Shown piece after piece: positions 1-8,077 of a stretch of 64,000 nucleotides of DNA (positions within the stretch are counted from its first letter, which is position 1; every line of letters starts with the position of its first letter). The position numbers and the translations under genes were made by a program. Location of the stretch: contig NZ_BAAAZR010000002.1 of NCBI RefSeq assembly GCF_039537005.1, positions 1,013,281-1,077,280 on the forward strand. Reading direction: 5' to 3'. The notes under the pieces were generated by a model that did no database searches, was not told the DNA's origin, and was given only the letters and a program-made list of their open reading frames with translations. The DNA is from Sphaerisporangium flaviroseum (GTDB lineage Bacteria; Actinomycetota; Actinomycetes; Streptosporangiales; Streptosporangiaceae).

Positions 1-506
1 CCCTCGCCGTCGACCGGCATCGCCTGCGCCATGCCGGACCCCGACACGCGCACGCCGTCAGGTCCCAGTAGCACGTTCCCGGGGTGCAGGTCACCGTGGG
101 CGATGCCCGCCTGGTGCAGAGCGACCAGCGCGGTCATCGTGGAGATGGCCATCCGGTGCAGCGCCGTCTCGCGTAGCGGCCCGTCGCGCTCCACCGCCTC
201 GCGCAGGGACACCCCGTCCACATGCTCGCTGACGATGTACGGCCGGCCGTCCTGCACTCCGGAGGAGATCGTCTGCACGATGGAAGAGACCGACACGACC
301 GCGAGCTTCCTGACCGCCTCGGATAATCGCCCGGACGCGTCGTCGGGCACCACGCCGTCGCGCATCCACATGACATCGACCCGGTCCCCTGAGGGGTCCT
401 GCGCAAGGTAGACACATGCCGCGTCGTCCTCGCGAAGCCGGGCTACCAGTGAATATCCACCGATCTCTGTGGGATCCGACCGGCTGAGCGGAGCATCCGT
501 GATCAT
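1..506 (-). CDS. Ser/Thr pseudokinase, N-terminal part (cut by window edge)
   Basis: The first 168 codons of a protein kinase-fold protein are visible; the rest lies outside the window. The start is the ATG at 506, reading MITDAPLSRSDPT, with GGAG about 13 nt upstream. The fold is recognisable from YIVSEHVDGVSLREAVE (hinge and helix D) and HGDLHPGNVLL (catalytic loop). Three catalytic signatures are degenerate: the glycine loop reads LREDDAACVYLA, the VAVK lysine position reads VDVMW, and the DFG position reads VSGSGMA. I infer a pseudokinase that binds or scaffolds rather than phosphorylates. The C-terminal architecture is unknown. Confidence 0.75.
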   Translation of the reverse strand, partial: MITDAPLSRSDPTEIGGYSLVARLREDDAACVYLAQDPSGDRVDVMWMRDGVVPDDASGRLSEAVRKLAVVSVSSIVQTISSGVQDGRPYIVSEHVDGVSLREAVERDGPLRETALHRMAISTMTALVALHQAGIAHGDLHPGNVLLGPDGVRVSGSGMAQAMPVDGE

Positions 507-781
507 TCGCCGCCTGCTCCAGTGGGAGCTTGCTCTCCAATGTCATCAACGAGCATAGGGCTTGCCGGGCGTGGAACGCACCCTGAGGTGGAGCGCGAAA
601 GGCGCGACGCCGCTGTGATTTTCAGCGCCTCGGGCGCTGGCCCCAGGGGAGTTGATTCGCCCACCTGGGACGGTCCGAGCGCCGGGAAGTGGGCGGAATC
701 CAGGCGTTGACCGGGCCGCGCGTACGATCTGGTGGGACCGCCGCGCACCATGCGAGCGGGTACGACCACGAGGAGCCGGAC

Positions 782-1789
782 ATGTCCCTGGACGACTTCG
801 AGCGCCATCCCCTGCTGTTCGGCCCCAGCCCGGTCCATCCGCTCGACCGGCTCAGCCAGCACCTCGGCGGAGCCCGGGTCTGGGCCAAGCGTGAGGACTG
901 CAACAGCGGCCTGGCCTTCGGCGGCAACAAGACGCGGAAGCTGGAGTACTTCGTCCCCGACGCGCTCCGGCAGGGCGCGGACACCCTGGTGACCATCGGA
1001 GGGGTGCAGTCGAACCACACCCGGCAGGTGGCCGCGGTGGCGGCCAAGGTGGGGCTGAAGGCCAGGCTCGTGCAGGAGAGCTGGGTCGACTGGCCCGATC
1101 CGGTCAACGACAAGGTGGGCAACATCCTGCTGTCCCGCATCATGGGCGCCCATGTGGAGCTCGTCGACGCCGGCTTCGGCATCGGCTTCAAGGACAGCTG
1201 GAACCAGGCCTTGGAAGAGGTCCGGGCCGCCGGTGGCACGCCGTACGCCATCCCGGCCGGCGCCTCCGACCATCCGCTCGGCGGCCTGGGGTTCGCCAAC
1301 TGGGCGCGTGAGGTGCAGGTGCAGGAGCAGGAGCTCGGCGTCTTCTTCGACACCATTGTGGTCTGCACGGTCACCGGCAGCACGCAGGCCGGGATGATCG
1401 CGGGCTTCGCCGGGCAGGACCGTCCCCGCCGGATCCTGGGCATCGATGCCTCGGCACGAGCGGCCGAGACCCGCGCCCAGGTCGAGAAGATCGCTCGCGG
1501 CACCGCCGAGCTGATCGGGCTCGGCCGCGACCTGCGCGACGAGGAGATCACCGTCCTGGAGGGCTGGGCGGGGGACCGCTACGGCATCCCGGTCGCCTCC
1601 ACGTTGGACGCCATCCGGCTCACCGGAGGACTCGAAGGGGTCATCCTCGACCCGGTGTACGAAGGCAAGTCGATGGCCGCGCTGATCGACCTGGTCCGCG
1701 ACGGCGACATCCCCAAGGACTCCAACGTCCTGTACGCCCACCTCGGCGGCCAGCCGGCCCTGAACGCCTACAGCGGGCTCTTCCGCTAG
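782..1789 (+). CDS. acdS: 1-aminocyclopropane-1-carboxylate (ACC) deaminase
   Basis: This PLP enzyme cleaves ACC, the plant ethylene precursor, to 2-oxobutyrate and ammonia in the cytoplasm. The 335-aa product is close to the usual 338 aa. The PLP lysine lies in GGNKTRKLEY (about residue 50), the substrate loop is IGGVQSNHTRQVAA, and the C-terminus carries DPVYEGKSM and VLYAHLGG. The Tyr-Glu pair of VYEG and the Leu of AHLGG are features that separate true ACC deaminases from D-cysteine desulfhydrases, which typically have Ser/Thr there. The ATG at 782 follows GAGGAG by 7 nt. No Lrp-type regulator is adjacent. The 275 bp upstream hold no gene I can support. Confidence 0.93.
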   Translation: MSLDDFERHPLLFGPSPVHPLDRLSQHLGGARVWAKREDCNSGLAFGGNKTRKLEYFVPDALRQGADTLVTIGGVQSNHTRQVAAVAAKVGLKARLVQESWVDWPDPVNDKVGNILLSRIMGAHVELVDAGFGIGFKDSWNQALEEVRAAGGTPYAIPAGASDHPLGGLGFANWAREVQVQEQELGVFFDTIVVCTVTGSTQAGMIAGFAGQDRPRRILGIDASARAAETRAQVEKIARGTAELIGLGRDLRDEEITVLEGWAGDRYGIPVASTLDAIRLTGGLEGVILDPVYEGKSMAALIDLVRDGDIPKDSNVLYAHLGGQPALNAYSGLFR

Positions 1790-1881
1790 CGTCCCGGCTG
1801 GGCCGGGTCGCCAGGTCGCCTGGTCGCATCCGCCTCGGCGATCCGGAGATCGGCGGAGCCGGGGACGCGGCTGGAAAAGGA

Positions 1882-1910
1882 GAATCCCCAGGTCGGTGAC
1901 CTGGGGATTC
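1882..1910 (-). terminator. Terminator hairpin after the tRNA cluster
   Basis: A perfect 13-bp stem with a 3-nt loop lies just downstream of tRNA-Val on the minus strand. It also lies in the gap after acdS and may serve both directions. Confidence 0.75.
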
Positions 1911-1915
1911 GGTGG

Positions 1916-1990
1916 TGGTGGGCGATACTGGGATTGAACCAGTGGCCTCTACCGTGTCAAGGTAGCGCTCTCCCACTGAGCTAATCGCCC
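1916..1990 (-). tRNA. tRNA-Val (GAC)
   Basis: A minus-strand cloverleaf begins GGGCGATTAGCTCAGTGGGA, carries anticodon GAC in the loop CTTGACACG, and ends with the T-arm GGTTCAATCC and an encoded CCA. It is the last gene of a Gly-Cys-Val cluster and shares much of its sequence with the tRNA-Val(CAC) at 26855. Confidence 0.96.
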
Positions 1991-2009
1991 GTGCTGATCA
2001 TCATTGCAG

Positions 2010-2080
2010 AGGTGGAGACGGGATTTGAACCCGTGTACGCGGCTTTGCAGGCCGCTGCCTCGCCTCTCGGCCACTCCACC
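2010..2080 (-). tRNA. tRNA-Cys (GCA)
   Basis: A minus-strand cloverleaf starts GGTGGAGTGGCCGAG, has anticodon GCA in CCTGCAAAG and the T-arm GGTTTGAATCC. The acceptor stem GGTGGAG/CTCCACC pairs, with U as discriminator base. CCA is not encoded. Confidence 0.96.
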
Positions 2081-2112
2081 GGGCGAGGCCTCGTCTCCAC
2101 AAGGCCTCTCCG

Positions 2113-2184
2113 AGCGGACGACGGGATTCGAACCCGCGACCCTCACCTTGGCAAGGTGATGCTCTACCACTGAGCCACGTCCGC
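2113..2184 (-). tRNA. tRNA-Gly (GCC)
   Basis: A minus-strand cloverleaf starts GCGGACGTGGCTCAGTGG, has anticodon GCC in CTTGCCAAG and the T-arm GGTTCGAATCC. It is first in the transcription order Gly-Cys-Val, a cluster common in actinobacteria. CCA is not encoded. Confidence 0.96.
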
Positions 2185-2223
2185 ATGATCGGCCGGTGAA
2201 CACCCGGCCTCACGCAGAGAACT

Positions 2224-2379
2224 CTAGCGAATCCCGGCCAACTCCCCAAACCGAAGCCGGCCGATCTGCTCCGCGTACCAGGTGATCCCGGCGACGTGTT
2301 CGGCGATCTGGCGCAGGGTCCAGTCGGGGTCGCGGGGAAGATCCCACGCGCTCTGATCGCCTCGATCCTGGGAGGGCGG
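2224..2379 (-). pseudogene. Possible DinB-like gene remnant
   Basis: On the minus strand an open stretch of about 50 codons without its own start ends at a stop at 2224 and reads WDLPRDPDWTLRQIAEHVAG. This resembles helices of DinB/maleylpyruvate-isomerase-like proteins. The stretch is preceded by a stop and lies in a roughly 450-bp region with no intact gene, so a decayed remnant is the simplest reading. The family assignment is weak. Confidence 0.3.
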
Positions 2380-2463
2380 TCACGTGATCGGCGCGGGACA
2401 AGGGGGAAGGGATCTTGGGCGGCGGGGGCGCCGGGTGCTCGTCCATGCTTCGATCCTGGTCGA

Positions 2464-2493
2464 ACCATGTTTGGGCTACCGTCGAAACATGGT
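2464..2493. promoter_or_regulatory. 9-bp inverted repeat, possible operator
   Basis: ACCATGTTT and AAACATGGT form perfect 9-bp arms separated by 12 bp, about 150 bp upstream of the hutH start. The geometry suits a dimeric regulator. No regulator gene is adjacent. Confidence 0.4.
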
Positions 2494-2638
2494 CGCCAAC
2501 GACGCCGGCATCGCCCCGATGGCGTTCCTGGGCGCGCGCTGGAGTTGACCGACCTGGGCAGAAAAGGGCTGGCCGCGATGTTCTCCGGTAAGGGGCTAAC
2601 ATCCAATACGCCAGTTACCTAAGCGAGAGAGTGACACC

Positions 2639-4186
2639 ATGCGCGACAACGAGGTCGTGAACATCGGTCCGGAACCGCTGAGCTTCGCCGACGTGATCCG
2701 CGTCGCCCGGCACGGCGCCGCCGTTCGCCTCACCGACGAGGCGGTCACGGCCATGGCCCGCGCCCGTGCCCGCGTGGACGAGCTCGCGGCGAGCCCCACC
2801 CCCGCCTACGGCGTCTCCACGGGGTTCGGCGCCCTCGCCACCCGGCACATCGACCCCGAGCTGCGCGCGCAGCTGCAGCGTTCCCTGGTGCGGTCGCACG
2901 CCGCGGGGTCCGGCCCCGAGGTGGAGACCGAGGTGGTCCGCGCGATGATGCTCCTGCGCCTGCACACCCTGGCCACCGGGCACACCGGAGTGCGGCCGTC
3001 CACCGCCCAGCTCCTCGCGGGGCTGCTCGGCGCCGGGATCACGCCGGTCGTCCACGAGCACGGAAGCCTCGGCTGCTCCGGCGACCTCGCGCCGCTCTCC
3101 CACGTCGCCCTCGCGCTCATGGGGGAGGGGCCGGTGCGCGACCGCGACGGCGAGCTGAAGACCGCCCGCGAGGCGATGAAGCCCGTGGGGCTGGAGCCGG
3201 TCGAGCTGGCCGCCAAGGAGGGCCTGGCCCTCATCAACGGCACCGACGGCATGCTCGGCATGCTGGTGCTGGCCCTCGACGACCTTTCCGCCCTTCTCAA
3301 GACCGCCGACATCAGTGCCGCCATGAGCGTGGAGGCCCTGCTCGGCACCGACCGCGTGTTCGCCGGGGAACTGCAGGCCCTGCGCCCCCATCCGGGCCAG
3401 GCGGCTTCCGCGGCCAACCTGCGGGCGCTGCTGCGCGACTCGGGGATCATGGCCTCCCACCGCGACGACACCTGCACCCGGGTCCAGGACGCCTACTCGC
3501 TGCGCTGCGCGCCCCAGGTCGCCGGGGCGGCCCGTGACACCGCCGCCCACGCCGCCACCGTGGCGGGCAGGGAGCTGGCCTCGGCCGTCGACAACCCCGT
3601 GGTGCTCGACGACGGCCGGGTCGAGTCCAACGGCAACTTCCACGGCGCCCCTGTCGGGTACGTGCTCGACTTCCTGGCGATCGCCGTGGCCGACGTCGCC
3701 TCCATGGCCGAGCGGCGCACGGACCGCATGCTCGACGTCTCCCGCAGCCACGGCCTGCCCGCGTTCCTGGCCGACGACCCGGGCGTCGATTCCGGGCACA
3801 TGATCGCCCAGTACACCCAGGCGGCGATCGTCTCGGAGCTCAAGCGCCTCGCCGTGCCGGCCAGCGTCGACTCGATCCCGAGTTCGGCGATGCAGGAGGA
3901 CCACGTCTCCATGGGCTGGTCGGCCGCGCGCAAGCTGCGCCGCTCGATCGACGGGCTCACGCGCGTGCTCGCCATCGAGGTCCTCACCGCGGCCCGCGCG
4001 ATCGAGCTGCGCCGGCCGTTCGAGCCCGCTCCCGCGACCGGCGCCGTGGTCGCCGCCCTGCGTCAGGAGGTGCCAGGCCCGGGCCCGGACCGGTTCCTCG
4101 CCCCCGAGATCGAGTCGGCCGTCGCACTGGTCGGCGACCGCACCGTGCTGGCCGCCGCCGAGTCCGTCACCGGCCCCCTCGCCTGA
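2639..4186 (+). CDS. hutH: Histidine ammonia-lyase
   Basis: The 515-aa product belongs to the MIO-dependent aromatic amino acid lyases and would deaminate L-histidine to urocanate, the first step of histidine degradation. Family signatures are YGVSTGFG (residue 57 on), GSLGCSGDLAPLSH (residues 142-155) holding the MIO tripeptide, YSLRCAPQV and SVDSIPSSAMQEDHVSMG. The MIO triad here is Cys146-Ser147-Gly148 rather than the more common Ala-Ser-Gly. The ATG at 2639 has a weak GAGAG upstream. No other hut genes are adjacent, so the gene stands alone between a pseudogenised region and a convergent peptidase gene. A phenylalanine or tyrosine lyase cannot be fully excluded. Confidence 0.88.
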   Translation: MRDNEVVNIGPEPLSFADVIRVARHGAAVRLTDEAVTAMARARARVDELAASPTPAYGVSTGFGALATRHIDPELRAQLQRSLVRSHAAGSGPEVETEVVRAMMLLRLHTLATGHTGVRPSTAQLLAGLLGAGITPVVHEHGSLGCSGDLAPLSHVALALMGEGPVRDRDGELKTAREAMKPVGLEPVELAAKEGLALINGTDGMLGMLVLALDDLSALLKTADISAAMSVEALLGTDRVFAGELQALRPHPGQAASAANLRALLRDSGIMASHRDDTCTRVQDAYSLRCAPQVAGAARDTAAHAATVAGRELASAVDNPVVLDDGRVESNGNFHGAPVGYVLDFLAIAVADVASMAERRTDRMLDVSRSHGLPAFLADDPGVDSGHMIAQYTQAAIVSELKRLAVPASVDSIPSSAMQEDHVSMGWSAARKLRRSIDGLTRVLAIEVLTAARAIELRRPFEPAPATGAVVAALRQEVPGPGPDRFLAPEIESAVALVGDRTVLAAAESVTGPLA

Positions 4187-4191
4187 GACCT

Positions 4192-4224
4192 GGCCTCCGG
4201 GGCCTCTCACGGCCCCCAGAGGCC
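4192..4224 (+). terminator. hutH terminator hairpin
   Basis: GGCCTCCGGGGCC pairs with GGCCCCCAGAGGCC with one bulge and mismatch, starting 6 nt after the hutH stop codon. Confidence 0.6.
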
Positions 4225-4263
4225 GGCTCCCGTGGGTCTGTGACCTTCGGGTCGTTGCCGGGT

Positions 4264-4293
4264 GCCCGGCACCCGCTGTGGCGGGTACCGGGC
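4264..4293 (-). terminator. Terminator between convergent genes
   Basis: A 13-bp stem (GCCCGGCACCCGC with GCGGGTACCGGGC, one wobble) with a 4-nt loop lies 9 bp beyond the 3' end of the S15 peptidase gene and can act in both directions. Confidence 0.7.
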
Positions 4294-4301
4294 GTACTTG
4301 G

Positions 4302-6116
4302 TCAGCCCCGCCGGATCCGCAGCGGGAAGGTGCCGGGACCGACGTCGCCGAGCGTGACGGTGTTGGCCGCGAGGTACTGGTCCAGGTACGGCGAGCGGTC
4401 GCCCTGCGTCGGCACGTCGGACCTCGGGGACTGCAGGTCCAGGCTCAGCCGCGCGTCGGAGATCCTGATCGTGTTGCCAGAGGGCACGTCCCGCCAGCGG
4501 CCGGAGTCGATGGTCCCGATCTGGACCCCCAGCCGGTGCCCCTCTTCGAAGGTCCAGTCGGCCGACTTCAGATCGAACGAGATCGTTCCTCTGTTCTCCA
4601 GCAGGGCGACGTTCTCGTCGAACATCGTCGCCGTGCCGTCAGGAGCGACGTCCCACAGGCGGACCATCACGTTCCCGCTCGTACTGGCGTTGAGCCTGAT
4701 CTTGGGCGTACCGGTGATCCGGAGTGGCTGCGGGGCGGGCGTGGACCAGGTCCAGTAGCTGGTGGCGGCGGCGTCGCCCCGCTTGGCCGCGTTCTTCTCG
4801 GTGCCGGACAGCGGCTCGATCCGCGGTGCCCGCTCCATGTCCCAGCGGCCGTCATCCGCCGGGGCGGCCGTCGTGGTGGCACCGCCCTGGTCGAGGTACC
4901 GGCCGGAGGAGAGCCGCGCGCCGTACGACGCTGTGATCACAGGCCAGGTCGTCTGGGCGCGCCAGTGGCCGAGGCTGTCCTCGATGGCGTACGCCGGGTC
5001 GGTCACCGACGGATCGACGCCGCGGAGGTACTGGTCGTAGAACCGCATCACCTCGTCGAACCAGCCGGCACGACCCTGCAGCAGCCGGCCCTCGGCGTCG
5101 GTGTCGTTGCCCCGCACGTGCTCCCACTGGCCGAGCCATCCGCGTTCCCGGCCCCGGTGGTGGTCCAGGTAGACCTCCATGTCCTCAGGCTTGGTGTTGG
5201 GCTCGATGAAGCCCTGGGTCACGAACAACGGCGTGCGGGTGCCGGCGGCGTGGGCGGCCAGGTCGCGGGCACTCCAGTACGCCGAGTGCTCGTCGGGGTC
5301 GTTGTTGTTGGTGATGTTGTCGCTCAGGCACTCTGGATGGCTCACCTCGTACGCCGCGTTCGCCTTGTACCGGTCGCTGTCGTCGGCCATCGCGGGGATC
5401 GTCGCGATCGAGTTGTACGCCGCCGGCGTGCCGGTGACGTTGGGGCGCGCGACCTTGTTGCTGAACAGGTAGTTGTACATGTTCCAGACCGGCTCCTGCG
5501 CGACGACCGCCTTCAGGCTCCGCAGCTTGAGGTTGTTGCCCACCAGCCCGGTGACGGCGTCGTACGACTTGCCGTACATCGCGACCTTGCCGGTCGACCA
5601 GGGCTGGCCGGCCGCCCAGTCGATGGCGGCGCGGACGTCGGCCTGTTCGCCAGGTCCGACCCAGTCCAGGCACCCGGTGCTGCCGCCGAAGCCGCGCAGG
5701 TCGACCATCACGAAGGTGTAGCCGCGGGCCATCAGGCCGGCGCCGTCGATGAAGTCCTGGAAGCGAGCCGATGGCCCGACCCGGTCCCATCCCTCGGGAC
5801 CCGTCTGCCCCGCGTGCGCGAAGTAGGGGCCCACCGAGAGGATCACCGGCGTCTTGGCTTCGGCCGGCAGGTGCGCCGGGCGCAGCACGTCGGCGTGCAG
5901 TTCGACACCACTGCCGTCCGAGGAGGGGAAGTACGCCTCCGTCCACGCGGCGCCCTCGGGAACCCGTGGGTTCTCCTCGTGTGTGACCGGGGCCCCGGCC
6001 GGCGCGGTCACCGCTCCGGCCTGGGCGGCCGCGGGCGATCCGCCCGCGGTGAGGGTGGCTAAGGTGACCAGCGCGACGGCCGCCGCGGCGGTCGACGCTT
6101 TCCCGCGAATGTTCAT
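4302..6116 (-). CDS. Secreted S15/CocE-type peptidase or acyl hydrolase
   Basis: This 604-aa alpha/beta hydrolase has the architecture of X-Pro dipeptidyl-peptidase (S15)/CocE esterases. A Sec signal peptide (MNIRGKASTAAAAVALVTLA, ending near AAAQAG) comes first, then the hydrolase fold with nucleophile motif MYGKSYDAVTG, an acid region TQGFIEPNTKPED, a histidine in QWEHVRGND, and a C-terminal jelly-roll typical of this family. The ATG at 6116 is preferred over one 27 nt upstream because GGGAG precedes it by 7 nt and it begins the signal peptide. The acid position appears to be Glu rather than Asp. It is likely an extracellular peptidase; the substrate is unknown. Confidence 0.85.
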   Translation of the reverse strand: MNIRGKASTAAAAVALVTLATLTAGGSPAAAQAGAVTAPAGAPVTHEENPRVPEGAAWTEAYFPSSDGSGVELHADVLRPAHLPAEAKTPVILSVGPYFAHAGQTGPEGWDRVGPSARFQDFIDGAGLMARGYTFVMVDLRGFGGSTGCLDWVGPGEQADVRAAIDWAAGQPWSTGKVAMYGKSYDAVTGLVGNNLKLRSLKAVVAQEPVWNMYNYLFSNKVARPNVTGTPAAYNSIATIPAMADDSDRYKANAAYEVSHPECLSDNITNNNDPDEHSAYWSARDLAAHAAGTRTPLFVTQGFIEPNTKPEDMEVYLDHHRGRERGWLGQWEHVRGNDTDAEGRLLQGRAGWFDEVMRFYDQYLRGVDPSVTDPAYAIEDSLGHWRAQTTWPVITASYGARLSSGRYLDQGGATTTAAPADDGRWDMERAPRIEPLSGTEKNAAKRGDAAATSYWTWSTPAPQPLRITGTPKIRLNASTSGNVMVRLWDVAPDGTATMFDENVALLENRGTISFDLKSADWTFEEGHRLGVQIGTIDSGRWRDVPSGNTIRISDARLSLDLQSPRSDVPTQGDRSPYLDQYLAANTVTLGDVGPGTFPLRIRRG

Positions 6117-6315
6117 TGACACTCCCGTGACAGTGGCTGCCATGGGAGGCTAACGATTTTCACAGGGTTTGTCGCTACTTGACGTTTCAGGGTGGTCCGG
6201 GCAAAAGCCGCGCCTGGTGGATTTCCTGCCGTGGGAGCAATGGCGGACCACGGTTCCCGCCGAGGAGGCCGCCCTGGTGCGACCCTCGCGGCTGAGAGGT
6301 AGTCGCCGCATGCCT

Positions 6316-6353
6316 CCTCCTGTTGTGTCGTCTGCGAGACGAGCTACAGGAGG
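6316..6353 (+). promoter_or_regulatory. Hairpin sequestering the ribosome-binding site of the M23 gene
   Basis: CCTCCTGT (6316-6323) pairs perfectly with ACAGGAGG (6346-6353), which contains the Shine-Dalgarno sequence of the gene at 6360. Inside this, TCGTCT (6328-6333) pairs with AGACGA (6337-6342) around a GCG triloop. The composite stem-loop would hide the ribosome-binding site. I see no conserved c-di-AMP (ydaO) riboswitch core in the 170 bp upstream. Confidence 0.65.
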
Positions 6354-6359
6354 ACTCGG

Positions 6360-7220
6360 ATGACCTTGACCAGGCTACGGTCCCGTTTACGCGGGACGAT
6401 GGGCATCTCCTTGGTGGTGAGCGTGGTCGGCACGCTCCTGCTGGCCGGGACGGCGGCGCCGGCCACCGCCGACGACGACCCGCAGGTGCTGGCCCGCCCC
6501 GGTTTCCAGCTTCCGGTACCGTGCGGCCAGCGGTGGACGACGTCGACCCATAGTGGGCACGCCAGTCAGTACATGGTGGACATGATCTCGCAGAGCGGCG
6601 CGACTCAGGGAACCCCCGTGCTGGCCTCCGCGGCCGGTCGGGTGACCACCTCGACCTTCTACAGCGACGCGGGCAACACCATCGTGATCGACCATGGAAG
6701 CGGCTGGGTCACGCGCTACCTGCACATGGCCGATCGGGCCGTCGGGGTCGGCGCCTCGGTGGGCCTTGGCCAGCGGATCGGCACCGTCGGCAACACAGGG
6801 AGCGCGACCACCGGATCCCACCTGCACTATGAGCAGAAGCTGAACGGCTCGGTCGTCCAGGCCATGGTGGCCGGGCACTACATCCCGGTGACGTGGTCCT
6901 ACGGCCAGCACACGGAGACCAGCGGCAACTGCGGCGCCACGCCCGGCACGTACTCGGTGGACACCTTCGCCGCGGCACCGGGGTACTCCACCCCTGGTGG
7001 CACCCGTACCGGAACCCTGAACGCGGGAACGAACTACGTCTACTGCCGGACGTGGGGTCCGAACGTTCAGGTGGGGAGCGACTACAACCACTGGTGGCTG
7101 AAGACCGACCTGGACTCGGGAAACCCCTGGCAGAACCAGTGGGTCTCGGCCTACTACCTCGCGCGATGGGGCAACGACGAGGCCAAGGACAACAGCGGCC
7201 GCGACATCCCCGACTGCTGA
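6360..7220 (+). CDS. Secreted M23-family metallopeptidase
   Basis: The 286-aa product has an N-terminal signal segment (LVVSVVGTLLLAGTAAPATA) and an M23/LytM endopeptidase domain. Zinc ligands are suggested by GHASQYMVD (His67, Asp74) and GSHLHYE (His-Leu-His). M23 enzymes cut peptidoglycan cross-links or, as beta-lytic proteases, other proteins. The C-terminal roughly 80 residues, starting near YSVDTFAAAPGYSTPGG, look like an SH3-type wall-binding module. AGGAGG sits 6 nt before the ATG and is contained in the hairpin at 6316-6353, so translation is probably controlled. It diverges from the S15 peptidase with 243 bp between the starts. Confidence 0.9.
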   Translation: MTLTRLRSRLRGTMGISLVVSVVGTLLLAGTAAPATADDDPQVLARPGFQLPVPCGQRWTTSTHSGHASQYMVDMISQSGATQGTPVLASAAGRVTTSTFYSDAGNTIVIDHGSGWVTRYLHMADRAVGVGASVGLGQRIGTVGNTGSATTGSHLHYEQKLNGSVVQAMVAGHYIPVTWSYGQHTETSGNCGATPGTYSVDTFAAAPGYSTPGGTRTGTLNAGTNYVYCRTWGPNVQVGSDYNHWWLKTDLDSGNPWQNQWVSAYYLARWGNDEAKDNSGRDIPDC

Positions 7221-7239
7221 CGCCCCGCCGAGGGGCCTT

Positions 7240-7968
7240 TCAGGCGTCGGTGTGCGGGAGGAGCGCGAGGTGCTCCTCCCGCACGAGGTCGAACCGGAGG
7301 GCCTGCGAGACCAACGCCGCGCGCTGCCAGTCGGCCCGTCCCTCGCCACCTTGCTGACGGACCCGCAGCTTCGTCGTCGCGAGGTACTTGATGTGAAAGG
7401 CGACCGCGCTCGGGGTGAGGCCGGAGTCACCGAGCCGCTCGATGATCTGCGGGACCGTGGGGATCACCGGCGAGGACGGGTCGCGAAGCCGGGGCTCGCA
7501 GAGCGCGACGAGGACCAGGAAATACTTGGCGGTCGGGTCGAGTGTGAACGCCATGGAGGTCTTCACCCCGGAGGACCCGGAGGCCAGGGCGAGCGGGTCG
7601 AGGAACGAGTGCACCGGAGCGAAGACGAGGAAGGACGCGGGCGCCCTGCCCGCCGGGAGGATGACCCTGCCGAACTCGAACGGGATGGGCGCCTCGAGAC
7701 GCCCCGGCGGCACCTTGACGAACTCGCCGCCGCCTTCGGGGTTCTCCACCACGTAGGTGTGGGCGCGGCTGAGGTTGGTGAGCGTCCAGTAGGTGTCGAC
7801 GGCCCGGATGCGGCCCGCGAGCCGGGAGACCGCGGGATCGCCGAGCTCGATGTCCACCGGCACGCCGGGGACACCACGGCCGAAGGTCGCCTCCTCTCCC
7901 GGCCGGAGCTCCCATGAGCGCAGCTCGGCGCCGTTGCCGGCGTCGGTCTGGATCAAGATCGTCTGCAT
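7240..7968 (-). CDS. FHA-domain protein with C-terminal helical domain
   Basis: The 242-aa product begins MQTILIQTDAGNG and contains an FHA-like beta-sandwich: FGRGVPG, then the conserved-type Ser in DPAVSRLAGRI, then WTLTNLSRAHTYV (residues about 30-80). FHA domains bind phosphothreonine on kinase substrates. The C-terminal half (PTVPQIIERLGDSGLTPSA onward) looks like a winged-helix-type domain. The start at 7968 is chosen because the fold begins there and GGGCAG lies upstream; an in-frame ATG at 8019 is possible. It diverges from the Ser/Thr kinase at 8078 across 109 bp, a pairing that suggests it reads that kinase's phosphorylation. Confidence 0.8.
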   Translation of the reverse strand: MQTILIQTDAGNGAELRSWELRPGEEATFGRGVPGVPVDIELGDPAVSRLAGRIRAVDTYWTLTNLSRAHTYVVENPEGGGEFVKVPPGRLEAPIPFEFGRVILPAGRAPASFLVFAPVHSFLDPLALASGSSGVKTSMAFTLDPTAKYFLVLVALCEPRLRDPSSPVIPTVPQIIERLGDSGLTPSAVAFHIKYLATTKLRVRQQGGEGRADWQRAALVSQALRFDLVREEHLALLPHTDA

Positions 7969-8001
7969 CTGCCCAACGTAGCGCGGCGGCACGACGCCGG
8001 C

Positions 8002-8070
8002 TTGACAAGTCGCGGTCATACCATAGATATGAATATGCCATTGACGAAACGCAACTCGTCTGAGTAAACA
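8002..8070 (+). promoter_or_regulatory. Candidate promoters of the kinase gene
   Basis: TTGACA (8002-8007) with TAGATA (8024-8029) at 16-bp spacing resembles a housekeeping promoter. A second pair, TTGACG (8041-8046) and TAAACA (8065-8070) at 18 bp, would start transcription at the ATG itself. The kinase start has no Shine-Dalgarno sequence, so a leaderless mRNA is plausible. Confidence 0.45.
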
Positions 8071-8077
8071 AAGCGGC

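Noticed and set aside
503..1741. Long minus-strand open frame opposite acdS
   Set aside because: It is a high-GC shadow of a well-supported PLP enzyme gene; the antisense protein has no domain and there is no ribosome site.
782..1789. D-cysteine desulfhydrase as the identity of the acdS product
   Set aside because: The VYEG Glu and AHLGG Leu favour ACC deaminase; desulfhydrases usually carry Ser/Thr there.
4278..6062. Long plus-strand open frame opposite the S15 peptidase gene (similar ones lie opposite hutH and the amidohydrolase)
   Set aside because: Val/Arg/Gly-rich antisense translation caused by GC skew at codon third positions; the opposite strand carries clear family motifs.
6144..6315. 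c-di-AMP (ydaO) or TPP riboswitch upstream of the M23 gene
   Set aside because: A CGGCTGAGAG stretch recalls a TPP motif, but the partner blocks are missing; no conserved aptamer core could be traced.
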